Shown: positions 45,728 through 54,683 of the stretch, in pieces
Position numbering within the stretch: the first letter of the stretch is position 1
How the letters are laid out: each line of letters opens with the position of its first letter
Assembly: GCF_902706095.1 (NCBI RefSeq)
Contig: NZ_CACSJP010000009.1
Location: forward strand, 62,001-126,000
DNA: 64,000 nucleotides
From: Rhizobium sp. 18065
GTDB lineage: Bacteria; Pseudomonadota; Alphaproteobacteria; Rhizobiales; Rhizobiaceae
Direction: 5' to 3'
Program-made: the position numbers and the translations under genes
The notes under the pieces: model-generated
What the model was told of the DNA's origin: nothing
Databases searched by the model: none
Seen by the model: only the letters and a program-made list of their open reading frames with translations

Positions 45728-46054
45728 TCAGACCTTTGAACCGTGCCGCGAGCGCTCGGCGATGCTCGAAAGATCGACCTTCTTGCCCGCGACATCAGCG
45801 ACGATTTTCAACGTGCCACCGAGGGATTCGACATAATCGCGAAGCGTCGACAGCTTCATGTCGGCGCGCTTCTCCAGTCTTGAGACGTTGGTCTGCTTGA
45901 AACCGGTCGCAGCAGAAACGTCTTCCTGCGTCCGTCCAGCAAGTGCCCGCAATTCCCGTAGATTGTGCGCCGTGACGAGCGCGTCGGCACGCTTCGCAAT
46001 GGCGCGCTGTTCATCCTCGGGCAGCGTCTGTATCAGCTTATCGAGATCATCCAT
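45728..46054 (-). CDS. HigA-like antitoxin (XRE family)
   Basis: A 108-residue protein with a helix-turn-helix (TQEDVSAATGFKQTNVSRLE) and a C-terminal dimer part (TLKIVADVAGKKVDL). Its start overlaps the toxin stop by eight bases, giving toxin-first HigBA order. It should neutralise the toxin and repress the shared promoter. Confidence 0.9.
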   Translation of the reverse strand: MDDLDKLIQTLPEDEQRAIAKRADALVTAHNLRELRALAGRTQEDVSAATGFKQTNVSRLEKRADMKLSTLRDYVESLGGTLKIVADVAGKKVDLSSIAERSRHGSKV

Positions 46055-46412
46055 GTCTCTTCTCCAACTCGCTCAAATGCTCGTCGTACCGTTTGTCCGC
46101 CAGATCGATCAGCCGTTTGTAGAAGAGCTTCTGGCTCACACCGCTCTTCGCACCACCGCAGAGAACCACAGCCTTTCGTTCCGGATCGAAGGCAAAGGCG
46201 AATCGCCATTGCACCTTCAAGACCTTGACGCGCAGCTCTTTCATGTTCGCGTGTCTGGAGCCTTCGAGGGTGTCGACCTCAGGTCGTCCCAGTCGAAAGC
46301 CCTTCTCGCGAAGCAGCACCAAATGCGCGAGCAACTCGACCCGGACATCGGCCGGAAGGTCTGTGATCTCGCCTTTGAAGCGGTCGTGAAACACGACCTT
46401 CCACTCCGTCAT
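46047..46412 (-). CDS. HigB/RelE-like toxin
   Basis: A 121-residue protein of the RelE/HigB (Gp49-like) fold: EWKVVFHDRFKGEITDLP, LEGSRHANMKELRVKV with basic residues, and FAFDPERKAVVLCGG near the end. Such toxins cleave mRNA in the ribosome. It is first in the operon, with the antitoxin overlapping its end. Confidence 0.9.
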   Translation of the reverse strand: MTEWKVVFHDRFKGEITDLPADVRVELLAHLVLLREKGFRLGRPEVDTLEGSRHANMKELRVKVLKVQWRFAFAFDPERKAVVLCGGAKSGVSQKLFYKRLIDLADKRYDEHLSELEKRHG

Positions 46413-46415
46413 TTC

Positions 46416-46447
46416 ATATCCTAAATGATATAGATACTTTGGGATAT
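46416..46447. promoter_or_regulatory. Operator-like dyad before the higBA-like operon
   Basis: ATATCC (46416-46421) is mirrored by GGATAT (46442-46447) across an A+T-rich spacer, immediately upstream of the toxin ATG. This is the expected position for an XRE antitoxin operator. Confidence 0.45.
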
Positions 46448-46810
46448 ATAGTCCACTCCTTCGCTCGAGGCAATGCGTACTTCGTTCAGAAATCGGCTGA
46501 ATGGTTTTTTGCCAAGGCTTCCAGCAAATCGCTCGGCCAACCGATCTCGTCGGAACGCATCGGTGACCAGGTCGACGAAGGCGCGCGTCTTGGCAGGTAG
46601 CAGGGTGCGCGAAGCGTAATAGAGCGAAATCGCCCCCGCATCGGAGTACAAATGCGGCAGCAGACGGACAAGGCTGCCGTCTTCCAGCGCCGGCAGGACA
46701 TCAGGCACAGCAAGCATCGCAACACCGAGGATTTGCCTACCATCATTTACAACGGCCGCTGTTGGCGCATTCCGGCCAATCCGGAAGATTCCAATGATCC
46801 TAGCAGGCAA
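46421..46810 (-). pseudogene. C-terminal fragment of a LysR regulator
   Basis: The frame contains ILGVAMLAVPDVLPALEDGS, then LVRLLPHLYSDAGAI, LYYASRTLLPAKTRAFVDLV, a pattern typical of the last quarter of a LysR substrate-binding domain. The DNA-binding domain is missing and the end runs on into unrelated residues up to 46421. It is a remnant. Confidence 0.7.
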
Positions 46811-46943
46811 TAAACTGTATCATCCCAAGGCGTTTGATTCCGCTAAATCAAGCGGATCGACAGCCTAAAGTCGTGGCAAATCACGGCGAAGATCACAGCT
46901 GGACGCACGGACATTGAGGGAGCACTACAAGATTATGAGCTTC

Positions 46944-47374
46944 TCAATCGCTTCGGATGGTGGCCTTGTGACGCTGGCCTCGGGCGAGCTCGACAAATCG
47001 GCGTTTTACCTCTTCGAACAGTGCAGGAGGCAGTGGCCCGTGATATCCGCTCTCGCTGTCAACGGGCCGCACGTCAGGCCCCGGCCAGACGAAGCGGTTG
47101 CTTTCGGTCAGCACAATCCAGGATCGCTCGTCATCGAGACCCAGGCGGCGCTTGGTGGCAGGCGGGATTTCGATTGCTTCAACGGGATCAGACGGCGGGG
47201 AATGCGTAATTGGCAGGATACGTACTGCAGGCGTCCCGTCCTCAAGCGTAGCAACAATGCCAGCACCAGAGCAGGGCGATCCTTGTCACCCTCCTCTCGT
47301 CCTTCCAGATGCTGCCAATGCCAGAGATAGGAATAGCGAAAGACCCAGCCGACCTTGGGTTCAGTCGGCAGCAT
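46944..47374 (-). pseudogene. Frameshifted PemK/MazF-like toxin
   Basis: From ATG 47374 the frame reads PKVGWVFRYSYLWHWQHLEG, then EEGDKDRPALVLAL; after a one-base frameshift near 47250-47262 it continues as VATLEDGTPAVRILPITHSP, RRLGLDDERSWIVLTESNRF, then VWPGPDVRPV, and ends at TGA 46944. The whole, about 143 codons, matches PemK-like growth inhibitor toxins. Its start overlaps the antitoxin end by 14 bases. The shift makes the toxin inactive unless frame is restored. Confidence 0.75.
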
Positions 47375-47639
47375 TCTTGTCCATCAGCAGTTCGGCATTG
47401 AGATGATCCAGGCCAAGCTCCATCGTCGATGCCTCAATGTCGGCAAGCTCGTCGTCACTGATTGCAGCCGTCAGATCGACCCGACGGTCCCGCTTGGCCA
47501 GGCGCAGGTAATCTTCGTAGGCCATGAGCACCGTGCGCGGCCGGCCGTTCTTCGTGATGATCACCGGCTCTCGCACGGCCGCATCCTGGTAGGCGCCGAA
47601 ATTTTTCGAAACTGCGGCGGCCGTAACTGTGGAGGTCAT
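47361..47639 (-). CDS. Phd/YefM-like antitoxin
   Basis: A 92-residue protein with the Phd N-terminal DNA-binding part: AAAVSKNFGAYQDAAVREPV, then ITKNGRPRTVLMAYEDYLRL. The C-terminus is acidic and would bind a toxin. ATG 47639 is preceded by AAGGAG and by three TACGGAA repeats. The partner toxin downstream is frame-disrupted. Confidence 0.88.
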   Translation of the reverse strand: MTSTVTAAAVSKNFGAYQDAAVREPVIITKNGRPRTVLMAYEDYLRLAKRDRRVDLTAAISDDELADIEASTMELGLDHLNAELLMDKNAAD

Positions 47640-47654
47640 GTTAAAACTCCTTTT

Positions 47655-47679
47655 TACGGAATATACGGAAATTACGGAA
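47655..47679. promoter_or_regulatory. Three TACGGAA repeats before the Phd gene
   Basis: TACGGAA occurs at 47655-47661, 47664-47670 and 47673-47679, an exact 9-base period. It lies just upstream of the Shine-Dalgarno of the antitoxin gene and is a probable operator array. Confidence 0.55.
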
Positions 47680-47790
47680 GTTTTGCAATCTCGCGCGGCC
47701 GTCTTTCGTTACTTTGCCATGACATGTCAAACTGACGCTAGAGCCGCATCGCTTGGATATGGAGCGGTCATATCGGGTTAGAAAAAGAGA

Positions 47791-47990
47791 ATGCGCATTT
47801 TGATCGATGTCGACGAAGCAACCGAAGGGTTGGAGGAGTTGATCGTGTTGGCAAGTCGCGGTGGCGAGATCCTGATCTGCCGTAGGGGAAAACCAGTTGC
47901 ATAGTTAGCAGCGATTCAGAAAATCGCGGGTCCTTTGCATGACGTCTGGACCTCAGCGCCCGAAGGCCGTGTTTATATCCCGGCTAGCAC
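47791..47990 (+). pseudogene. Truncated Phd-type antitoxin with premature stop
   Basis: ATG 47791 opens a frame reading MRILIDVDEATEGLEELIVL, then GGEILICRRGKPVA and TAG (47902-47904). The same frame continues beyond the stop as LAAIQKIAGP, the normal continuation of Phd-type antitoxins. A point mutation has therefore truncated the protein to 37 residues. Sequence likeness ends near 47990. Confidence 0.55.
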
Positions 47991-48002
47991 AACATCGAAC
48001 AA

Positions 48003-48453
48003 TGACGATTCCAGTCGATAATGGTCCTTCCCTCCTCTCCCTTGCCATTCATCTCGGGCGCATAAAGACCTCAGGCGCCGACAGTGAAGATGTCATCTAT
48101 CTGGCAGGAAGGCCGGTGGACGCACTGAATGTCTGGCTCGCGACAGCCAGGATCGACAAGGGCAGCGTGTTCCGGGCAATCGATCGCTGGGGCAATGTCT
48201 CGCGCCGAACCCTCCATCCGAAATCGGTCAACGATATCGTTAAGCACCGAGCGACGCTGCTGGCGTCGACCCGGAGGAATACTCGGCGCATGGGCTGCGA
48301 TCGGGCTATCTCACTGAGGCTGCCAATCGCGGCATCCCCCTGCCAGAAGCGATGGAGCAGTCAAGGCATCGTTCACTGCAGCAGGCCTCAAGCTACTACT
48401 ACAGCGCCAACCGTCGAAGCGGCCGGTCATCGAGATTGCTGGATAGCGATTGA
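48003..48453 (+). pseudogene. Decayed second copy of the tyrosine integrase
   Basis: The stretch reads LAIHLGRIKTSGADSEDVIY, AGRPVDALNVWLATARIDKG and, after a frameshift near 48250-48262, EEYSAHGLRSGYLTEAANRG and QASSYYYSANRRSGR, closely parallel to residues 265-399 of the integrase at 44447. The first two thirds are missing. It marks the right side of a segment with the toxin-antitoxin genes. Confidence 0.8.
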
Positions 48454-48812
48454 ATGTGAGGCTAGTTCTGTCCGAGATCAGCACCCAAAAGACAGAAAGC
48501 CAAGCCATCCAAGCCAGCACCATAGCCACGATTGTAGGGGTCAAATGAAAGTATGGGCATGAAAAGTTCTTTTAAGAATGGATATTTTTCAGCCTTTCAA
48601 TTTCAGGAAATCCGACAGGAGCACACCAATAGCTCGATTACTTTCAAGCGGAAGCTTCGACCAACCACGATTGTCCATTTCGGCACTGTCTCGCAGCCAC
48701 CCCAGCACCTTCTCCACCTCGCCTCACCGAACGAGCTGGCAGATTGTCAAAAAGACGTATTTCGACTACAGCTAATTTACGCTTTAGCAGAACTCGTGAG
48801 TAGGACGCAGAG
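48454..48812. other. Intergenic stretch with a short remnant
   Basis: Mostly featureless. On the minus strand, 48589-48722, a 42-codon frame (EKVLGWLRDSAEMDNRGWSK and FLKLKG at the stop) looks like the C-terminal end of a lost gene; its family is not recognised. Confidence 0.35.
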
Positions 48813-49331
48813 GTGGAACAGCACGTGGAGATCTGCCCAGCCAGACCCGACGATTTCCCTGCCATTCGAGCCTTGTGCAACGGCTTCATCGACTGGTGCC
48901 GGTCGCGCTATGGCGAGAACGCTTGGTTCGTCGACCGCTACTACACGCCAGAAGCATGGGCCGCACTCCTGGACAGCCTGCCGAGGATCCACTCCGCCCC
49001 AAATGGGGAGATCCTTGTTGCCCGCCTCAACGGAAAGATAGTCGGCTGTGTGATGATGCAGCGGATCGACAAACACACATGCGAGATGAAGCGCATGTTC
49101 ATCTGCCCGGAGGGCCGAGGCTTAGGGCTGGGCCGACGTCTCGCCGAGAACATCCTGCTCGTGGCCGCTGAGCGGGACTACGCCACCATGCGGCTAGATA
49201 CCGGCCGCAACCACGATGAGGCGCTAAGCCTGTACCGTTCTCTGGGCTTCCAGGAGATCGCACCCTACTACGAAGCACCTCCTGAACTACGCAACCATCT
49301 CATTTTCATGGAAGCTGCCCTGGCGGGATAG
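48813..49331 (+). CDS. GNAT-family N-acetyltransferase
   Basis: GTG 48813, with AGGACG upstream, gives 172 residues. GNAT marks: EICPARPDDFPAIRALCNGF at the N-terminus, CEMKRMFICPEGRGLGLGRR with the acetyl-CoA-binding R/Q-x-x-G-x-G/A loop, and MRLDTGRNHDEALSLYRSLG near the end. It would transfer an acetyl group to an unknown amine substrate. It stands alone. Confidence 0.9.
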   Translation: MEQHVEICPARPDDFPAIRALCNGFIDWCRSRYGENAWFVDRYYTPEAWAALLDSLPRIHSAPNGEILVARLNGKIVGCVMMQRIDKHTCEMKRMFICPEGRGLGLGRRLAENILLVAAERDYATMRLDTGRNHDEALSLYRSLGFQEIAPYYEAPPELRNHLIFMEAALAG

Positions 49332-49646
49332 CTCCGTCGCCCTCTCTAGATCAGCCCTCACCCCGGTGCAGCCGCGGAGCGCTGTCTTAGACGATCCCGA
49401 GTATGCTTCACGGTGGGCGTTTTCATGATAGCCCGCAGGCAAATCGGCAAGAGTATCTGGCAAGCCATACCACGCCAGCCTCTTGATCTTTGAATATTGA
49501 TACATGGCCGGAGAGAACCTTGGCCATGAAGCCGCTAGGTAAAAATTGAGCACCGGGTTTTCAGCTTAGCGCTTCAGTTGAAATCAGGAGTTGGAAGCCA
49601 CAACGGCGGTGCGTGTGAGCGGCGCTGCTGCTGACCTGACCGGCGT
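49332..49646. other. Spacer between convergent genes
   Basis: About 315 bases with no gene-like frame having a start site. No strong terminator hairpin was seen. Confidence 0.35.
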
Positions 49647-50639
49647 TTACAGAACCGATACTCGGTTGCGACCAGCCCGTTTCGATAGATACAACCCTTC
49701 GTCAGCGCGTTTGAGGACGTCGCTGGAAAAGCGATCCGGCTGACTGAATTCGCTAACGCCGCCGCTGATCGTCGCGTCGTACCGCAAGCTTTCCCTCAGG
49801 ATAATCGGAACGTGCTCCCTCAGTAACTCTGCAATTTCCAGCGCATCGCCCCGATGGGTTTCGGGCATCACGATCACGAACTCATCGCCACCGAAACGGG
49901 CAATCACATCACTCTGGCGCAATCGCTGTCGACACAGGCGGGCTATTTCGATCAGGGCGGCATCGCCTGCCTGATGGCCCATCTCATCATTGAGCCGTTT
50001 GAAATTGTCGAGATCGAAAATAAGTACCGACGTCTGGGATTTTTCCCGTTCAAAAACCGCAAGCCGTTGATCCAGTGTCTCTATCAGCTTCCGCCGATTG
50101 TACAGCCCCGTCAGTGCATCTGTCTCACTCAGTTGGATTAGCTTTTGCTGAACCGCGTTCTTGTCAGTGATGTTGCTCGCGACCCAGACGACGGCGGCCT
50201 CGCCCTCCACCTCAAAATCAAGGGCCTGAACGCGGCCTTCAAACCAGATTGAGTAACTAGGGCCGTCACCGACGACTTTGACGTCACTTCCGCTGAGTTC
50301 GTATTCGACGATATGCAGCGCGCCGCCTTCCAACGCCTTTTCGATTTCGGCAGCGAACCACTGCGCCTTCTCCTCTTTCAGCACATCAAATATGTTGCGC
50401 CCGACAAGACCACTACCGTCATGATAATGCCTGAGGTCTTTCCCGCCAAATATCGCTGAGTATCGGCCACTGCGCGTCAGGATGAACGCAGGGTCAGGAA
50501 GGGCTGAGAGGATGGACGTCAATTGCTGCTGCGTAAACAAGGCATCACTTTCCCACATTGCCTGACGACGGGAGCCTGTTGGAAGAAACAACCGCATCTG
50601 CAACCGCGCAGACATGGATTTGATCAACAAACCGGCCAC
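49647..50639 (-). CDS. PAS-GGDEF diguanylate cyclase
   Basis: A 330-codon frame (GTG 50639; ATG 50615 and ATG 50558 are alternatives). The N-terminal half is a PAS-like sensor (LSALPDPAFILTRSGRYSA, then GLVGRNIFDVL). The C-terminal GGDEF domain has DALTGLYNRRKLIETL, IFDLDNFKRLNDEMGHQAGD and the active loop RFGGDEFVIV. RQSD five residues before GGDEF is a product-inhibition I-site. It should make cyclic di-GMP; no EAL domain or partner gene is present. Confidence 0.93.
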   Translation of the reverse strand: MAGLLIKSMSARLQMRLFLPTGSRRQAMWESDALFTQQQLTSILSALPDPAFILTRSGRYSAIFGGKDLRHYHDGSGLVGRNIFDVLKEEKAQWFAAEIEKALEGGALHIVEYELSGSDVKVVGDGPSYSIWFEGRVQALDFEVEGEAAVVWVASNITDKNAVQQKLIQLSETDALTGLYNRRKLIETLDQRLAVFEREKSQTSVLIFDLDNFKRLNDEMGHQAGDAALIEIARLCRQRLRQSDVIARFGGDEFVIVMPETHRGDALEIAELLREHVPIILRESLRYDATISGGVSEFSQPDRFSSDVLKRADEGLYLSKRAGRNRVSVL

Positions 50640-51056
50640 TTAGTGCCGGTAAAATTGCCACAACAGCATTTCATTTTTCTGAATGTGCAATTCACGCAGA
50701 CGAGAATGGCGTCCTTGACTGAAAGCTTGATGTCACCTTGTGGGTGACTGGCGGTCGAAGCGGTGCCGCTTGAACAATGCACAGTCGTCGCCCGCAGCGG
50801 TGCCTCTACGTCGATTTGTCCTTCTGACCAAAGCGAGTTGTTGCCCATGCAGCCATGGATGTATTCGTGTTCATTACAACGGTCGAATGGCTTCGTTTCT
50901 CATCGAGGTTCTTTTTCCGAGCGCTCGTTCAAGCGACAAGCATTCTCGCAGTGCCATGACACACCGACCAGTGCCCCACTGTGAGATGGCCAGGAGACAA
51001 TATCAATGCCTGCTGGAAACTCTTGCTATTTCGGCCAGGATGAACGGGATAGGCTC
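50640..51056. other. Spacer, no supported gene
   Basis: About 420 bases between two minus-strand genes. A frame at 50624-50848 carries a Cys-rich string but has only a GTG start and no binding site. The spacer should hold the promoter of the cyclase gene. Confidence 0.35.
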
Positions 51057-52814
51057 TCATTCTCCCACGGCAATACCTTCACGGCGTGGATCGGCGCTGC
51101 CGACGAGGCCATCTGCCTTTAGTTCGACTGCGTGCAGGCCGGAAGTCATTTCCGTCACATTCACTTCGTAACCGAGCGTCGTCAGCGGATCGGCAAGCGC
51201 CTCCGCTGTGGTACCCGCCTCGATGTCATACTTGCCGAAGCGGTTGATAAGATGCGGTGCAGCGACGATCTCCTCCACTGGCATGCCCCAATCGATATAG
51301 CCGAGCAGCGCCTGCACGACATAGCCGATGATCTGGCTGCCGCCGGGCGAACCGATCGCCAGCACCGGCTTTCCCTCCTTCATCACAATCGTCGGCGCCA
51401 TGGAAGAGCGAGGGCGCTTGCCAGGTTCCACACGGTTGGCAACCGGCAAGCCCCCATTATGTGTCCTGAAAGAGAAGTCGGTGAGTTCGTTGTTGAGAAG
51501 AAAACCGCCTGTCATGAGGCGCGAGCCGAAGCCGTTCTCGATTGTAGTGGTCATTGAGACGACATTGCCTTCTCGGTCAACGATGACGAAATGGCTGGTG
51601 GATGGCAATTCTAACGCAACATCTCTCCCGAACAGCAGCGCATGATCCCAAGTCGGCTCGCCAGCCGTCACCTGATCATCTGAAAGCGCTTTGTTCCCAT
51701 CGAGCAGTCTTGCTCGTTCTCCAAGATAATCCTTGCTCAGCAGGCCCTTGACTGGTGCGGGGACAAAATCCGTATCGGCAAGATAACGTTCGCGATCAGC
51801 GAAGGCTAGGCGTTGTGCGTCGCCAATCAGCCGCCAGCTCTGCACGTGGTCGGGGCCGAGAGCCCTGATGTCGAAATTCTCGAGCATGCCGAGGATCTGT
51901 CCGATTGCGACGGCTCCAGACGAAGGCGGTCCCATGCCGCAAACATCGAAGGAGCGGTAGGTAAGGCAGACCGGCTGGCGCTCCTTGACGCGGTAGTTCG
52001 CAAGGTCGGCAAGCGACAAGACGCCCGGATTGCCCGCGGCTTCACGCACGGTATTGACAATTGCTTCAGCGATTGGCCCCTCATAGAAGGCGTCCGCGCC
52101 ACCTTCAGCGATGGTCTTTAGCGTGGCCGCGTAACTCTTGTTCTTCAATACTGCACCGGCCACTAGTGGGGCACCGTCTGGACCAAAGAAATAGGAGCGG
52201 GCACCTTCATAGCGTTTCAGCTTGTCGCCCTCGCCGGCCACCAGCTTCGCCAGTCGCGGCGAGACTTCAAATCCGTCGATCGCAAGCTTCTCCGCCGGCG
52301 TGAAGAGCTCCGCCCAGGACAGCTTGCCGTAGCGGCTATGCACCACATCCATCAAGCGCACGGTACCAGGGGTACCGACAGAGCGACCTCCGACCACGGC
52401 ATCCATGAATTTCAGCGGCTGTCCATCTGCGTCAAGGAACAGCTTCGGCGTAGCCAAAAGCGGTGCGGTTTCGCGCCCGTCGAAAGTCGTGAGCTTGCCG
52501 GATGATGCATCGTAATAAACAAGAAAGGCACCGCCGCCGAGGCCGGAACTCTGTGGCTCCACGAGGCCGAGCACTGTCTGAACGACCACGAGGGCGTCGA
52601 TGGCATTGCCACCACTGGCAAGGATTTTTCGACCGGCCTCTGCGGCAAGCGGATTGGCGGCCGCAACCATGAAGTTCTTCGCTTCCACCCGTTTGGCTGA
52701 GGTGACATTCGTCGCCTTCTCGGGAGCAATCGTATCCGAAGCCTGCTGAGCGAGTGCCAACTGCGGGCACGAAAACACGAATGCGAAAACAAGGGCCAAT
52801 GAAACTGCGCGCAT
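51057..52814 (-). CDS. ggt: Gamma-glutamyltransferase, periplasmic
   Basis: ATG 52814 with GGGAGGCGACT upstream gives 585 residues: a signal peptide (MRAVSLALVFAFVFSCPQL), then the Ggt proenzyme. The self-cleavage/catalytic Thr is in LPSTSHFVIVDREGNVVSMT; gamma-glutamyl binding residues include QSSGLGGGAFLVYYD and RSSMAPTIV. The enzyme hydrolyses or transfers gamma-glutamyl groups from glutathione and related peptides. Frames extending to 53033 lack a start site. Confidence 0.95.
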   Translation of the reverse strand: MRAVSLALVFAFVFSCPQLALAQQASDTIAPEKATNVTSAKRVEAKNFMVAAANPLAAEAGRKILASGGNAIDALVVVQTVLGLVEPQSSGLGGGAFLVYYDASSGKLTTFDGRETAPLLATPKLFLDADGQPLKFMDAVVGGRSVGTPGTVRLMDVVHSRYGKLSWAELFTPAEKLAIDGFEVSPRLAKLVAGEGDKLKRYEGARSYFFGPDGAPLVAGAVLKNKSYAATLKTIAEGGADAFYEGPIAEAIVNTVREAAGNPGVLSLADLANYRVKERQPVCLTYRSFDVCGMGPPSSGAVAIGQILGMLENFDIRALGPDHVQSWRLIGDAQRLAFADRERYLADTDFVPAPVKGLLSKDYLGERARLLDGNKALSDDQVTAGEPTWDHALLFGRDVALELPSTSHFVIVDREGNVVSMTTTIENGFGSRLMTGGFLLNNELTDFSFRTHNGGLPVANRVEPGKRPRSSMAPTIVMKEGKPVLAIGSPGGSQIIGYVVQALLGYIDWGMPVEEIVAAPHLINRFGKYDIEAGTTAEALADPLTTLGYEVNVTEMTSGLHAVELKADGLVGSADPRREGIAVGE

Positions 52815-53018
52815 AGTCGCCTCCCTTTTTTGGTCGGTCGATTGTGAAGGACAGGGAAGATAAGGACAAGGTCCACGCTCTGGATCTTCCTCTCGCCTAT
52901 GGCAATCCGCCCAACGCTTTTGTTCGCAGCAGGGGCCGTACCCACAGCAAATACCCTCGCGGCCTGCAAATACGCGTGTCAATTCTGAAAAGCGCTTTCG
53001 TTTCAGATATTTAAGCAT

Positions 53019-53034
53019 GTTGGGAGCGACCAAC
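53019..53034. promoter_or_regulatory. parS-like partition site 1
   Basis: GTTGGGAGCGACCAAC fits the repABC parS consensus GTT-N4-GC-N4-AAC exactly and is palindromic in its outer five bases. It should be bound by RepB. Confidence 0.75.
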
Positions 53035-53356
53035 AGCCAAATCGAGGCGGAAAGGCTTCCGTTCGCCTACCCGGATCATCGCCACGCCGACATACTGTTT
53101 CAACACCATCTTCACGCTTCGAGCAAACGCCGTGGGCGATCACTCCTCGGTGCCCTACCCTGGCACACCCGATTTCCAGCGTTCCGGCCCGGTGCGGCGG
53201 AACACAGAACCAGCACTGTTGAGATGGAACAGACCACGCGCCTCGTCAGTCAGGCACCATGTCATTTTTGGAGTATTGTCCGTTCTCGTCCCAAGAACCG
53301 CCAACCCTGTTTGAACTTAAAATCCAGAAAGCACGTTTTTCCATATAGTTAGCTAG

Positions 53357-53372
53357 GTTGGGAGCGACCAAC
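53357..53372. promoter_or_regulatory. parS-like partition site 2
   Basis: An identical copy of the 16-bp site at 53019, two bases past the repC stop codon. The two sites are in direct orientation, 338 bases apart. Confidence 0.75.
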
Positions 53373-53374
53373 CA

Positions 53375-54589
53375 CTAGCCCGCCCGCAACCGCTCCTGCC
53401 CGCTTGCCTTGATCAGCGCCATGATCATCGGCCCCAACGAAAACTCGCCGCGCGCCGCTCGTCTGGTCAGGTCGCGGAGATATCCTCCAGCCGACGTGAT
53501 CATCGTTGCTCGCTCCAGGATGCAGGCCACAGCCACCGCAGCGTTTTCCGGCCCCATGATTTCGCAGGCCTCCTGGTAGGCCGACGGGCTGATCCCAAGC
53601 ATAGATCGCACCACCACGGCCGCCTTCATCATGCTGCGCCAGTTCTCAATCGCACCGCCATCCCCATAGTCGGTGATTTGTGGGCATGCCTTCAACACCA
53701 TCCCCAACGGGAATGCCTTCAGCGTCTCGGTACTTGGTTGGCGGGCTGGGTTCGGCTTCACCCCCTGCTCATTTCGAGAGCTTGGTTCAAGTTCATTTAT
53801 AGATTCGGTATTTGAATTTTGTATGTGCTGCTCGTTATGGGCATCATTGGTGCTGGATTTTCCTGAAAAATCCTGAACTTCCAGCCGATTGAGAACTTCC
53901 TCCCGCAGCATCTGCATCTCGTCAAGTATTTCCCCGATCGTTGCCAGTGGTGCAACACGAGGGATACGTCCGACCAGTGCGACGTACATGTCCTCAATTG
54001 CCTGCCAGTCGCCTTCCGCGCCTTCATCCATTGCAGCCGTGATCAGCTTGCGGACGTCTCTGCGGCAAATCGTCAAGCTCTCTTTCGCCTTCCTGAGCGC
54101 TGCGCGATCGGCCATGACTTGCTGGGCCATATGCGCCAACTCCTCCGAACGCGCCAGAAGCGGCGACAGATCGAAGCCGTAGGCGCATTCGATCTCCCCT
54201 TTGCCGTCCTTCCTTGCGTATCGCTTTCCATTGGCGCTATCCTTACGCACGATCAAGCCCGCATCGACCAGCACGGCGAGATGGCGACGCAACGTGGCGC
54301 CAGCCATCGAATGGGCCCGCAGGCACAGCTGAACGTTCGATGGGAATACGACCAACTGCCCGTCCTGCCGGAGTTCATTGTCTGGATGAAACGTTAGCAG
54401 CGCATCGAGAACAGCCAAGCTGTTCGACTGGATACCAAGCAATTCGATCGCTGCGGAGGCATCCCTGAATACCTTCCACTTATCCACGGCCTTGCCCGGC
54501 TTGATGTCGGCTGTCTGCGTCTGCCGACGCACCAGCGCAAGCGTCATCGGCCGCCGCCCAAAGGGCGTCGTTACACTTCCCGTTTGCAT
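53375..54589 (-). CDS. repC: Replication initiator RepC
   Basis: A 404-residue RepC of the repABC family: TTPFGRRPMTLALVRRQTQ at the N-terminus, FPSNVQLCLRAHSMAGATL and RRHLAVLVDAGLIVRKDSAN (winged-helix DNA binding), and the C-terminal SAYQEACEIMGPENAAVAVA, then RAARGEFSLGPMIMAL. RepC initiates replication at an origin within its own gene. Expression is limited by the antisense RNA upstream. Confidence 0.96.
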   Translation of the reverse strand: MQTGSVTTPFGRRPMTLALVRRQTQTADIKPGKAVDKWKVFRDASAAIELLGIQSNSLAVLDALLTFHPDNELRQDGQLVVFPSNVQLCLRAHSMAGATLRRHLAVLVDAGLIVRKDSANGKRYARKDGKGEIECAYGFDLSPLLARSEELAHMAQQVMADRAALRKAKESLTICRRDVRKLITAAMDEGAEGDWQAIEDMYVALVGRIPRVAPLATIGEILDEMQMLREEVLNRLEVQDFSGKSSTNDAHNEQHIQNSNTESINELEPSSRNEQGVKPNPARQPSTETLKAFPLGMVLKACPQITDYGDGGAIENWRSMMKAAVVVRSMLGISPSAYQEACEIMGPENAAVAVACILERATMITSAGGYLRDLTRRAARGEFSLGPMIMALIKASGQERLRAG

Positions 54590-54683
54590 TGTCTTTCACC
54601 TTTCAGCAGGCAAAAGAAAAACGCTCACCAAAACGGTGCCAAAGACTCTTGACGATGAATCCGGGAAATGCGATTCTGTGCTT

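Larger units (their letters stand above)
52815..53374. other. Region between ggt and repC with parS sites
   Basis: About 560 bases without a gene. Two identical 16-bp sites (separate entries) enclose a 322-base segment. The segment itself has no gene or strong dyad. In repABC plasmids sites of this kind lie near the replicator and serve partition. Confidence 0.5.

Noticed and set aside
50624..50848. A Cys-rich 74-codon frame upstream of the cyclase gene
   Set aside because: GTG start without a ribosome site, odd composition and no recognisable metal-binding arrangement.
52815..53033. N-terminal extension of gamma-glutamyltransferase with a Cys-rich string
   Set aside because: It precedes a clear signal peptide with a strong ribosome site at 52814, so translation of the extension is unlikely.
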